From: Candidatus Dormiibacter spiritus
GTDB taxonomy: Bacteria > Chloroflexota > Dormibacteria > Dormibacterales > Dormibacteraceae
Direction of reading: 5' to 3'
Assembly (NCBI GenBank): GCA_003244185.1
Contig: QHBT01000037.1
Coordinates: 1-64,000, forward strand
DNA length: 64,000 bases
The notes below the pieces were generated by a model. That model was not told the DNA's origin, ran no database searches, and saw only the letters and a list, made by a program, of their open reading frames with translations. Made by a program: the position numbers and the translations under genes. How positions within the stretch are numbered: position 1 is the stretch's first letter; the number at the start of each line of letters is the position of its first letter. Positions 24,697-31,860 of the stretch are shown piece after piece.

Positions 24697-24922
24697 GCTT
24701 GGTCGGAAGCTCGTCTCGAATCGCATCCAACGCGCTCAGCGCGCTCTCGTGCGTCGCCAGGTGGGGAGGCGCCGGCCGCAACCTGGCCAGCCAGGTGTCC
24801 GTGGAACGAGCGGCAAGGGCGCGGCGGATGGCTTCCTGGGCGACCGCCGACACGCCCAAGCCGGCCCGCCTGGCCTCTTCGGCCAGCTCGTCCGGAACGT
24901 ACACGTTCAGCCTGGCCACCAC
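24689..24922 (-). CDS. vapB: VapB-type antitoxin (ribbon-helix-helix)
   Basis: About 77 residues. The N-terminal strand-helix-helix ARLNVYVPDELAEEARRAGLGVSAVAQEAIRRAL is a ribbon-helix-helix DNA-binding fold that would bind its own promoter and, through the C-terminal part, block VapC. The start is GTG 24922 or GTG 24919. A direct repeat of ACAC/GTGT units just upstream may be part of the operator. Partner of the PIN toxin next to it. Confidence 0.82.
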   Translation of the reverse strand: MVARLNVYVPDELAEEARRAGLGVSAVAQEAIRRALAARSTDTWLARLRPAPPHLATHESALSALDAIRDELPTKHA

Positions 24923-25060
24923 ACACACCCTACACACGTACCCGGCGGCCTTCCCGCACCTGACCAGCCGGTCCATTGGGCTCTGGACCGTGGTCGCGGC
25001 GCCGAGCCGTGCCACCGGCCGTGCCCCTACATTGAGGCGTGCTCTTGTCAGCGCCGGACT

Positions 25061-25744
25061 ATGGCTGAGCGGGACCCTGTGGCGGTCCAGGCAATGTTCG
25101 ACCGCATCGCTCAGCGCTACGACCTCAACAACAGCCTCCTCTCCGCAGCGTCCGACGCCCGCTGGCGGAGAACCACCGCGAAGGCGGCCCGGTTGGGTCC
25201 GCAGGCTCGAGTGTTGGACGTCGCCTGCGGCTCCGGCAAGCTGGCCGGCGCTCTGCAGCGGCGGGCGGCGGAAGGCTTGGTGGTGGGGCTGGACTTCTCG
25301 GCCAACATGCTGCGAGTGGCAGCTCGCAAACAGCCGAGCGTCTCCTACCTGCGCGGCGACGGGCTGAACCTGCCCTTCGCCGACCAAGTTTTCGACGCCG
25401 TAACGGTCGGCTTCGGCCTCCGCAATTACGCGGACCCGCTCTTGGGCCTGCGTGAGATGCGCAGGGTCGTAAAGCCTGGCGGACGGACGCTGGTGCTGGA
25501 GTTCGTGAGGCCGCCGCGCGGCCTTATCGGAGCGCTCTACCGACGCTACCTGCGCCATGTGCTGATCCCGGTCGGCGGCTGGATCTCAGGCGAGCGGCAG
25601 GCCTACAGCTATCTCACGGACACCGTCGACACCTACCGCACCCCTGAGGAGCTGGTCGAGCTCGGCCGCCAGGCCGGCTGGCGGGAGGTGGAACTGAAGC
25701 TGCTGACATTTCGCACTGTGGGGCTGCTCAGCGGCAAGGCCTGA
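25061..25744 (+). CDS. menG: Demethylmenaquinone methyltransferase
   Basis: A 227-residue class-I SAM methyltransferase of the UbiE/MenG family: FDRIAQRYDLNNSLLS, DVACGSGKLA (SAM-binding glycine loop), GLDFSANMLRVA, VTVGFGLRNYADPLLGLREMRRVVKPGG and SGERQAYSYLTDTVDTY. It carries out the last step of menaquinone synthesis. No ubiquinone genes are seen, so MenG is the better name. It is convergent (29-nt gap) with the polyprenyl diphosphate synthase fusion that should make the menaquinone side chain. Confidence 0.93.
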   Translation: MAERDPVAVQAMFDRIAQRYDLNNSLLSAASDARWRRTTAKAARLGPQARVLDVACGSGKLAGALQRRAAEGLVVGLDFSANMLRVAARKQPSVSYLRGDGLNLPFADQVFDAVTVGFGLRNYADPLLGLREMRRVVKPGGRTLVLEFVRPPRGLIGALYRRYLRHVLIPVGGWISGERQAYSYLTDTVDTYRTPEELVELGRQAGWREVELKLLTFRTVGLLSGKA

Positions 25745-25773
25745 CCAGAGCCCCGACGAACGGCTGCAGTGAT

Positions 25774-27159
25774 TTAGGCCACGCGGTCGACAGTGGCTTC
25801 CGCGAGCGAGATCAGCGCCGGGCGCACTCCGTTCAGGTCGACCTGCTCGAGCTCTCGCACCGCGGCTGAGACCAGCCCGCGGGCCTCTTCGGAAACGCGC
25901 TCCAGCGCGCCGCTCTGCCCGACCAGGCGCTGGATTTCCGCCACCTCCGGCTCACCGAGGGTGCCGTCCAGCAGCTCCTTGACCCGAGTTCCAAACCGAT
26001 CGTGCTCCGTCGCATAGATCAGCGGCAGGGAGACCGCCCGCTCGCGAATATCCTGACCCGCGGGCTTGCCGGAGGTCGAGCTGTAATCGAGCAGGTCGTC
26101 ACTCATCTGAAAGGCGATGCCGAGCACCTCCCCAAAGCGCTCCAGTCGCTGGCACACGTCCGCCGGCGCGTTGGCGAGCTGAGCGCCGGCCCGGCAGGCG
26201 GCGGCGAACAGAGCTGCCGTCTTGCCTCGCACCACCCGCAGGTACATCCCGTAGTCGCCGGGATAAACGCCGCGCAAACGCACGTCGTCGATTTGCGAGA
26301 GGCAGATTTCCTCCATCGCCTGGGAGATGGTCGCGGTGACTGTCTGATTGCCCAATTCCGCTATCAACCGCGTCGCTTTGGCGAAATAGTAATCGCCCAC
26401 GGCAATGGCACGCTCGGGCCCCTCGGCCGAGGCCACGCTGGCCCGGCCCCGACGCGTGGCGGCTTGGTCCACGTAGTCGTCGTGCACGAGCGTCGCATCA
26501 TGGATCAGCTCAACCGCCGCCGCAAGCTGAGCGGCGCGAAGAGGATCATGATCGGGGCCGAGCCGGGCCGAGAGCATGACCAGCCGCGGCCGCACGCGCT
26601 TGCCGCCCGCTTCCACCAAGCGCTGCATCGGCTGACGTACGAGCTCCATGTCGACGAGCAGCTGACGGCTCAATTCCAGTTCGACCAGCTCTTGATCGGA
26701 CTCCCGGCCGCGGCTGGCGTCGAACACACCCTCCAGCTGGACAGCTACCTCCCGCTGTCGGGGGCCATCCAACTCCACGGCGAACACTGACTGCCAGCGG
26801 CCCAGCACGAGCCGGCCGTTTTCGACCAGAATCGTGCACGAGGGCTGCAGCAGGAGCTGCTGGCAATGGGCTTGGCCGTTGCGCGGCTCGTCGGCGAGGA
26901 TGCCGACGCGGCGGGCGAAGTCATCGTGCTCATACGCGCCATGCCGGGGCGAGAGGCGCTCGAGCATCGCTTCCAGGTCGGCGAGCAGCAGCGGCTCGTT
27001 CTCGTTCAGCGTCAGGCCCAGCGTGGTGTGCAGGGACTGGATGAAGATCCGCCCTTGCGTCAAACCCGAGGCGGTGACCTCGGCCTGGAGGCGACCGGTC
27101 AGATCGAGGAAGTTGATCTCCCGAGTGCTGGCGAAGGCAAGGCGCCGGGTGCTGATCAT
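25774..27159 (-). CDS. Fusion of YjbQ/UPF0047 domain and polyprenyl diphosphate synthase
   Basis: One 461-residue frame holds two unrelated domains. Residues 1-141 are UPF0047/YjbQ: SLHTTLGLTLNENEP (42-56), HDD (78-80), a GQAHCQQLLLQPS segment (95-107), and RWQSVFAVELDGPR (121-134). After a short linker (about 142-160), residues 161-461 are a trans-polyprenyl synthase: GGKRVRP (185-191), first aspartate motif DDYVD (227-231), GDYYFAKA (255-262), KTAALF (313-318), second aspartate motif DDLLD (354-358). The synthase should build a long isoprenoid diphosphate, probably for menaquinone, since menG lies next to it. YjbQ proteins are reported to have thiamin-phosphate synthase-like activity, but their biological role is unclear. 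There is no stop or start between the domains. The ATG overlaps the upstream stop by 4 nt. Confidence 0.9.
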   Translation of the reverse strand: MISTRRLAFASTREINFLDLTGRLQAEVTASGLTQGRIFIQSLHTTLGLTLNENEPLLLADLEAMLERLSPRHGAYEHDDFARRVGILADEPRNGQAHCQQLLLQPSCTILVENGRLVLGRWQSVFAVELDGPRQREVAVQLEGVFDASRGRESDQELVELELSRQLLVDMELVRQPMQRLVEAGGKRVRPRLVMLSARLGPDHDPLRAAQLAAAVELIHDATLVHDDYVDQAATRRGRASVASAEGPERAIAVGDYYFAKATRLIAELGNQTVTATISQAMEEICLSQIDDVRLRGVYPGDYGMYLRVVRGKTAALFAAACRAGAQLANAPADVCQRLERFGEVLGIAFQMSDDLLDYSSTSGKPAGQDIRERAVSLPLIYATEHDRFGTRVKELLDGTLGEPEVAEIQRLVGQSGALERVSEEARGLVSAAVRELEQVDLNGVRPALISLAEATVDRVA

Positions 27160-27527
27160 CGTGAATTGGCCAGCAGCTCCAACAGTTGCTGGCGCACCGG
27201 TGGCGACTTGAAGCCACCGGCGGCGCTGGCGGCCGTGCGCTCTACCACGCGGGCAAACCCGACCTGGAGAGCCTGATCTCGGGTCTCCGCCAAAAGGCGG
27301 GAGGCGCGGGCGAGGCAGAGGTCGCCCAACAACAGCTCCGGGGGCGGCGCCGGCTCTCCGCCCAGCTGCTGCAGAGCCACTGCCCGCTCGACCAGCGTCG
27401 CAGCCAGGGCAGCCAGATGGTCGGCCTCGCGCCGGTAGAGCCGGTAGGTGTCCTTCAGGTCGCCCTGCCAGACCTGCTCCAGAGCGCTCAGATCGGCCTC
27501 CTCCAGGCGGAGGCCCGCAGTCGTCAT
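27156..27527 (-). CDS. Small prenyltransferase-like protein, possible synthase subunit
   Basis: A 123-residue helical protein between the TetR gene and the synthase fusion, overlapping each by 4 nt. Residues 68-85 (GDLCLARASRLLAETRDQ) line up with residues 255-272 of the fusion (GDYYFAKATRLIAELGNQ). It has no DDxxD motif, so it cannot itself be a prenyltransferase. I infer a regulatory or length-setting subunit like HepS (component I) of two-part heptaprenyl diphosphate synthases, though it is much shorter. No closer family is recognised. Confidence 0.6.
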   Translation of the reverse strand: MTTAGLRLEEADLSALEQVWQGDLKDTYRLYRREADHLAALAATLVERAVALQQLGGEPAPPPELLLGDLCLARASRLLAETRDQALQVGFARVVERTAASAAGGFKSPPVRQQLLELLANSR

Positions 27528-28162
27528 GCCCTCTCCTCGCCGGCCGCCGCGTTTGGCGCAGGGACCGGCTCGACCAACGACCGGGCCAGCTGGGGAAACG
27601 CCTGCAGCGTCCGCAGGCAGGTCTCGTCGTCCCGGGTGACCACGTAGTAGAGACCGAAGCCGAGCACCGTGTTCAACACCAGCGGTACGACTATGTCGCG
27701 GTCCACGCTCAACCTGACGCGGCCGTCACGCTCGAGGCGGTCGATCTGCTCCTGGATCACGTCGCGGTATCGGGTGAAGAGCTCAGGCAGGTAGGCCTGC
27801 AATCGTTCGGTGCGGGGAGCCTGAACCATCAGGTCGAACGCTGCCAGCTGCATGTCGCCCAGGCTGCGCAGCGTTCCCCAGATCGACTCCACCCCGAACT
27901 GCAGCACCTCGAGCGGATCGTTCACCTGGTTCAGCGCCGTGCGCAGCTCCTCCACCGAGCGGTCGGTGAGATAGCGCCAGGCGGCAACCAGGAGCTCTGA
28001 CTTGTTCGGGAAGTAGTACTGCAGGTTGCCGATCGCGATGCCGGCGCGATGGGCAATGGCGCGGACGCTGGTGCCAGAGTAGCCGGCGTCGAGCAGGGAT
28101 TCAGCCGCTGCGCGGATGATCTGCTCCCTGACGCTGGTGCCTTCGGCAAGCCCCTGGGTCAT
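27524..28162 (-). CDS. TetR family transcriptional regulator, first gene of isoprenoid operon
   Basis: 212 residues with N-terminal HTH SVRAIAHRAGIAIGNLQYYFPNKSELL (about 32-60), a close match to TetR/AcrR regulators, and a C-terminal TetR_C-type helical domain. It heads a three-gene operon with ATGA overlaps, so it is made together with the small protein and the synthase fusion. A perfect palindrome covers its own start codon, which suggests autorepression. The inducer is unknown; an isoprenoid or acyl ligand is a guess. Confidence 0.85.
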   Translation of the reverse strand: MTQGLAEGTSVREQIIRAAAESLLDAGYSGTSVRAIAHRAGIAIGNLQYYFPNKSELLVAAWRYLTDRSVEELRTALNQVNDPLEVLQFGVESIWGTLRSLGDMQLAAFDLMVQAPRTERLQAYLPELFTRYRDVIQEQIDRLERDGRVRLSVDRDIVVPLVLNTVLGFGLYYVVTRDDETCLRTLQAFPQLARSLVEPVPAPNAAAGEERA

Positions 28163-28169
28163 ACGTATG
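28160..28169. promoter_or_regulatory. Palindrome over the TetR start codon, operator candidate
   Basis: CATACGTATG at 28160-28169 is a perfect palindrome that includes the ATG of the minus-strand TetR gene. On that strand TAGAGT and TAGTAC hexamers stand just upstream and could serve as -10. A repressor bound here would block both initiation and clearance. Confidence 0.45.
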
Positions 28170-28199
28170 TACTACTCTAGCGCCAAGTCTCCGGCGCTG

Positions 28200-29228
28200 C
28201 TAGGGCTGGACTTGGTTGAAGCGGTGAGCCGCGTTTCGCGATAGAGCCGTTGCGAGATGCAGGGCGGCATTCGGTTTTCTCTGCTCCAGCTCGCGCCCGC
28301 TGCTGGCTGGGCTGGCCTGTGCTGGCGCCGCCGGCAGCACGCGTGCCACCAATGCGAAGGCACGACTGACTGCGGCAGGGGCGACCCCGTTCACGCGCAC
28401 AGCCATCTTGGCCGGGAGGGAAAGGATGACCTCCGCGGCGCCGCGCCGGGCGGCCGCGACTATCTGCCGGGCGGCCCGCTCCGCGTCCATCGAGATTCCC
28501 GGCAAGCTGGCGCCGAGGGCGAAGAGCGGGTAGTCGGCGTCGGCCTTGAACTTGGCGTTAAGGTGCGAGCCCGTTCGCATGAGCCCGGGAACAACTGTGG
28601 TGACCGCGATCCCTTCGTGGGCGAGCTCGGCGTGCAGGCCCTCCGAGAACCCAGCAGCGGCGAACTTGGCAGTGCTGTAGGCGCTGAGATGGGGCACGCT
28701 GATCTTGCCGCCGATGGACGTGACGTTCACGATGTGGCCGGCGTTCCGGCGCCGCATGCTCGGCAGCACGGCGAGCGTCGGCCGGAGGACTCCCCAGAAC
28801 ATGATGTCGAGTGCCTCCCGGTAGTCGGCCTCGGTGAGAGCCGCCTGGGGGCCGACGTGGATGACGCCAGCGTTGTTGACCAGCAGGTCGACTGCACCGA
28901 GCCGTTCCTCCACCTGCTGGATGAGGTGCTCAACCTGCTGCTGGTCGCTGACGTCACAGGGAAGGGCCACTACCTGGACTCCCTCGGTGCTGAGCAATTC
29001 CTGGGCCCGGCCCAGCTGGTCCAGGTCCCGCGCGCAGATGGCGACGCGCCGGCAGCCCTGCCGGATGAGCTCGCGTGCGATGAGAAGGCCAAGGCCGCGG
29101 GAACCGCCGGTGATCAGTGCCGTGCGGTCGCTCAGGTCCAGCAGCTCCCGCTGGCGCCGGGCGGCCAGAACCGCCAGGCCGACACTCGCCCCGCCCAGCC
29201 CGACAACGAGGCCTGCGGCCTTAGCCAT
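28200..29228 (-). CDS. Membrane-anchored short-chain dehydrogenase (SDR)
   Basis: A 342-residue classical SDR. A hydrophobic N-terminus (AAGLVVGLGGASVGLAVLAA) probably anchors it. Cofactor motif TGGSRGLG, NNAGVIHVG, catalytic Ser in NVTSIGG and YSTAK (Tyr/Lys) are all present. The C-terminal extension ends in a basic, low-complexity stretch. Family members of this kind reduce ketones or lipid-like substrates; the real one is unknown. The ATG at 29228 overlaps the stop of a 46-residue mini-ORF upstream, so the two are co-transcribed. Confidence 0.85.
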   Translation of the reverse strand: MAKAAGLVVGLGGASVGLAVLAARRQRELLDLSDRTALITGGSRGLGLLIARELIRQGCRRVAICARDLDQLGRAQELLSTEGVQVVALPCDVSDQQQVEHLIQQVEERLGAVDLLVNNAGVIHVGPQAALTEADYREALDIMFWGVLRPTLAVLPSMRRRNAGHIVNVTSIGGKISVPHLSAYSTAKFAAAGFSEGLHAELAHEGIAVTTVVPGLMRTGSHLNAKFKADADYPLFALGASLPGISMDAERAARQIVAAARRGAAEVILSLPAKMAVRVNGVAPAAVSRAFALVARVLPAAPAQASPASSGRELEQRKPNAALHLATALSRNAAHRFNQVQP

Positions 29229-29361
29229 TGACCACCTGGCCGCCGTTGGGGTGCAGGATCTGGCCCGCCATATACGAGGAGTCGTCCGAAGCCAGGGGAT
29301 CCATGGCATGTTGTCGATCAGGCTGGCGCTGCTTCTGCGGCGGCATGGTCTGCTCGGTCAT
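29221..29361 (-). CDS. 46-residue mini-protein made of the two ends of a YghA-type SDR
   Basis: A small ORF with a good GGGGGA ribosome site before ATG 29361. Residues 1-22 (MTEQTMPPQKQRQPDRQHAMDP) look like the N-terminal tail of YghA-type SDRs (PPQ-x-Q-x-RQPG...EM-x-P). Residues 23-46 (LASDDSSYMAGQILHPNGGQ, then VVNG) match the extreme C-terminus of the same family. The whole catalytic middle (about 240 residues) is missing, yet the frame is kept. Its stop overlaps the start of the next SDR gene. It may be a deletion relic that is still translated, or a real small protein. Confidence 0.6.
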   Translation of the reverse strand: MTEQTMPPQKQRQPDRQHAMDPLASDDSSYMAGQILHPNGGQVVNG

Positions 29362-29462
29362 CGTTTCCCCCTGAGAAAAAGCGCCTCTGGCGCTGGAACT
29401 ACTTGTGACAGCGCTCCCCTGCATGTTAGGGAGCGTCGTCCGCCAAAAGTCCTGCTGCTACG

Positions 29463-30257
29463 TCAGGATTGGGCCGACGCCGCCTCTCTGTCCGACTGGC
29501 GCAGGCGCTCACGCAACTTGGCTATCGGCTCGATCGAAAACGGGTGCCGCCACTGGACTATCAGGTGTCCGGCGCCGGCGGCGATGAATCCGCTCGGGTC
29601 GGCGACCTGCTCAGGTTCGAAGAGCACCGATCGTTCGATCTCTCGCGGATCCCTGCCGAGCTTCTCACACCAGCTGTCGAGAATCGCCAGCTTGCGCTGG
29701 AACACCTCGAGATCGTTGGTCACCGAGTTCCACATGTCCGCGTAGGTGGCCACCAGCCGAAGGGTCACCTTCTCGCCGCCGCCTCCGATGAGGATCGGAA
29801 GCCGGCCCAAAGGCGGCGGATTCAGTTTGCCGAGCCGCGCCTTGATCCGCCGCAGGGAGTCCTCAAACGCGCGCAGCCGCTCAGGGGCCGTGGCGAAGTC
29901 GTAGCCGTACTCCCGATAGTCGTGCTCGAACCAGCCGGCGCCGACACCGAGCAGCGTGCGGCCCTGGCTGATGTGATCGACAGTCCTGGCCATGTCAGCC
30001 AGCAGGTCGGGATTGCGATAGGTATTGCAGGTGACGAGGATGCCAACCTGTGCTCGCTGGGTGTCAGCGGCCATGGCGGCAACGGTTGTCCAGCCCTCGA
30101 AATGAGCCCCTTGCTGATCCCCATAGAGCGGGAAGAAGTGATCCCAGGTCGTGATGCTGTCGACGCCCAACTCGTCAGCAGCTCGCCAGGCTCGCCGCAT
30201 GTCGGACATGGTCGTGTGTTGGGGATGGAGCTGGACACCGAACTTGACTTCACTCAT
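29463..30257 (-). CDS. F420-dependent LLM-class oxidoreductase
   Basis: A 264-residue luciferase-like TIM-barrel protein: KFGVQLHPQHTTMSDMRRAWRAADELGVDSITTWDHFFPLYG, LVTCNTYRNPDLLADMARTVDHIS, GRTLLGVGAGWFEHDYREYGYDF, RLPILIGGGGEKVTLRLVATYADMWN. These fit the probable-F420-dependent (TIGR03560-like) group. It would use reduced F420 or FMN on an unknown substrate. No F420 biosynthesis gene is in the window. ATG 30257 is well placed; the gene upstream, chaB, is divergent. Confidence 0.87.
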   Translation of the reverse strand: MSEVKFGVQLHPQHTTMSDMRRAWRAADELGVDSITTWDHFFPLYGDQQGAHFEGWTTVAAMAADTQRAQVGILVTCNTYRNPDLLADMARTVDHISQGRTLLGVGAGWFEHDYREYGYDFATAPERLRAFEDSLRRIKARLGKLNPPPLGRLPILIGGGGEKVTLRLVATYADMWNSVTNDLEVFQRKLAILDSWCEKLGRDPREIERSVLFEPEQVADPSGFIAAGAGHLIVQWRHPFSIEPIAKLRERLRQSDREAASAQS

Positions 30258-30343
30258 GGCCGGAACGCTACAGGCGCCGGCAGACGCTTCGCCGGCCGGA
30301 TCGGCCAGTCAGGCTGCGCCGGCACGCTAAGGTTGCCGGCAGC

Positions 30344-30752
30344 ATGCCGAGAAGAACCGCCAAGCAATCGGGCGCTGATGAGGAGCTGCCCTCGACGTTG
30401 AAGCGCTCCGATACCAAGGCCCAGCGGACGTTCGTGGAGACTCATGCCAGCGCTGAGGAGCAGTACGGCGAAGGGGGAGAGGGCGTATCGCACTGCCTGG
30501 TCAGCTGTGAAACACACCCACGAGAAGGTAGGCGATCACTGGGAGCCCAAGGCGGAGCCGGGGCCGAGCGATCCCCAGGCGGCGCTCAGTGGGGAGCAGG
30601 CGCGCCGCGGTGAGAGAGAGACCTTCGGCGGGGTGGACGTCCTCGGCCACACGCGCCAGGAGCTGTACGAGCGGGCGCGTTCGCTGGGCGTCGAGGGGGC
30701 GTCGCGGATGGGTAAGGAAGATCTGGCCCGGGCGATCCAGCGCAAGCAGTGA
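30344..30752 (+). pseudogene. chaB: ChaB-like protein with C-terminal Rho_N domain, frameshifted
   Basis: The frame from ATG 30344 reads like ChaB (LPSTLKRSDTKAQRTFVETHASAEEQYGEG) and then goes off-family. The next frame continues with GERAYRTAWSAVKHTHEKVGDHWEPK, GPSD, a linker and a Rho-N-like end DVLGHTRQELYERARSLGV...SRMGKEDLARAI. The switch lies at a run of five G (30473-30477). Four G would give one 135-residue protein with a ChaB domain and a Rho N-terminal-like domain, as common in actinobacteria. ChaB proteins are linked to cation transport regulation; the real role is uncertain. Either a sequencing indel, slippage, or a broken gene. Confidence 0.8.
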
Positions 30753-30761
30753 GCCGCCCCT

Positions 30762-31370
30762 TCAGCCGCCAGAGATCACCGTCGCCGCCACCCGGAGGTC
30801 TTTGACGAAGGCTTGGTAAGCCAGCCGGTAAGCCTCTTCATCAGGGGCCCGCAGGATCGAGGAGGGGTGTACGGTGCCGAGGCCGGGAAGGCCGAGCACT
30901 GTGCTCAGCATCTGGCCCCGCTGGGCGAGCACTCGGAAGGAGCGCCCAAAGAGGGCCTGCGCGGCTGTGGCGCCCAGCGCTACCAGCAGCTGCGGTCGCA
31001 CCGCCGCCACCTCCGCCTCCAGCCAGGGGGCGCAGGCGCCAATCTCAGCCGCGTTCGGCTTCTGATGGAGCCTCCGTTTGCCGCGAGGAACCCACTTGAA
31101 GTGCTTGACGGCGTTGGTCACGTAGGCGTCCGGGCGGGCGATACCGACCTCCTCCAGGGCTCGGTCCAGGAGTGCTCCGGAAGGTCCGACAAAGGGCCTG
31201 CCCTCCCGGTCTTCATGATCGCCCGGCTGCTCTCCCACCAGCAGCAGGCGAGCCGCCGGCTCGCCTTCACCGAAGACAGTCTGCGTCGCGTTCTGCCAGA
31301 GATCGCAAGCCCGACAACCTCGGGCGGCCGCGCGCAGTCGGGGAAGCGGCAGACCTGAAGGGTCTTCCAT
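30762..31370 (-). CDS. udgX: UdgX-type uracil-DNA glycosylase
   Basis: A 202-residue member of the UDG superfamily. GEQPGDHEDREGRPFVGPSG (46-65), NAVKHFKW, the UdgX-specific loop KRRLH (98-102), and HPSSILR (168-174). In M. smegmatis UdgX the His of KRRIH bonds covalently with uracil-containing DNA after base removal; His102 is the equivalent here. Three cysteines (19, 22, 113) can bind the 4Fe-4S cluster; the fourth ligand is not obvious from the sequence. Ile of KRRIH is Leu here, a mild change. Convergent with chaB, 9 nt apart. Confidence 0.93.
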   Translation of the reverse strand: MEDPSGLPLPRLRAAARGCRACDLWQNATQTVFGEGEPAARLLLVGEQPGDHEDREGRPFVGPSGALLDRALEEVGIARPDAYVTNAVKHFKWVPRGKRRLHQKPNAAEIGACAPWLEAEVAAVRPQLLVALGATAAQALFGRSFRVLAQRGQMLSTVLGLPGLGTVHPSSILRAPDEEAYRLAYQAFVKDLRVAATVISGG

Positions 31371-31373
31371 GAG

Positions 31374-31405
31374 AAAAACGGCCTCCGGCGATCAGCCTGA
31401 GGCCG
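31374..31405 (-). terminator. Rho-independent terminator of the CGCGE small-protein gene
   Basis: CGGCCTC at 31379-31385 pairs with GAGGCCG at 31399-31405 (13-nt loop). On the minus strand the stem is followed by TTTTTCTC. It lies between the CGCGE gene and udgX, so the small gene is a separate unit. Confidence 0.8.
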
Positions 31406-31423
31406 CCCGGCATCCGATGCGCG

Positions 31424-31594
31424 CTAAGTGATCTGGCCTGACTGCTTCAGGTCGCGAGCGAGGTCGTGGATATTGTCAGCCGTTTGCTCCACCTCGAGAT
31501 CGTGATTGCTGGCCGCCGTCTTCAGGTCGTCCAGCGTTATGTCGCCCGGCTTATGACGCTCGTTCGGTTCACCGCAGCCGCAGCTCATGCACAT
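31424..31594 (-). CDS. 56-residue CGCGE-motif small protein
   Basis: MCMSCGCGEPNERHKPGDIT followed by a short helical, charged part ending DLARDLKQSGQIT. GGAGGAG before ATG 31594 fixes the start; the long upstream frame is not protein-like. Such MC-x-x-CGCG small proteins are common in high-GC bacteria, with unknown function; the cysteines may bind a metal. TAAAGT at 31627-31632 (minus) is a possible -10. Has its own terminator. Confidence 0.75.
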   Translation of the reverse strand: MCMSCGCGEPNERHKPGDITLDDLKTAASNHDLEVEQTADNIHDLARDLKQSGQIT

Positions 31595-31860
31595 GTGTGT
31601 CTCCTCCTCACTTTGACGCTGACCAAACTTTACAGTCACGATATCAGCCTGCAGGGTTCGCTGCAAGAAGCGGACGGTTACCGTCGAGGACAGCACGTTA
31701 TGCGAACGTGATGGCAGATGGTCTCGAAGCGGTGGCAGATCCTTCCACCATCCATGACTCGAAAGAGAAGTGCTTCCTCCCGCTCGCGTACCCTCACTGG
31801 ACGATTCACGTCTCAGCACCACGCTCGCCGGATGCGGGCAGCGGAACATAAGGAGGGACC
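31595..31860. promoter_or_regulatory. Divergent intergenic region
   Basis: 266 nt between two divergent genes. TGAC and GTCA half-sites flank the TAAAGT hexamer (about 31621-31640), giving a possible operator for the CGCGE gene. A strong AAGGAGG at about 31850-31856 serves the gene at 31861. Otherwise nothing recognised. Confidence 0.35.
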
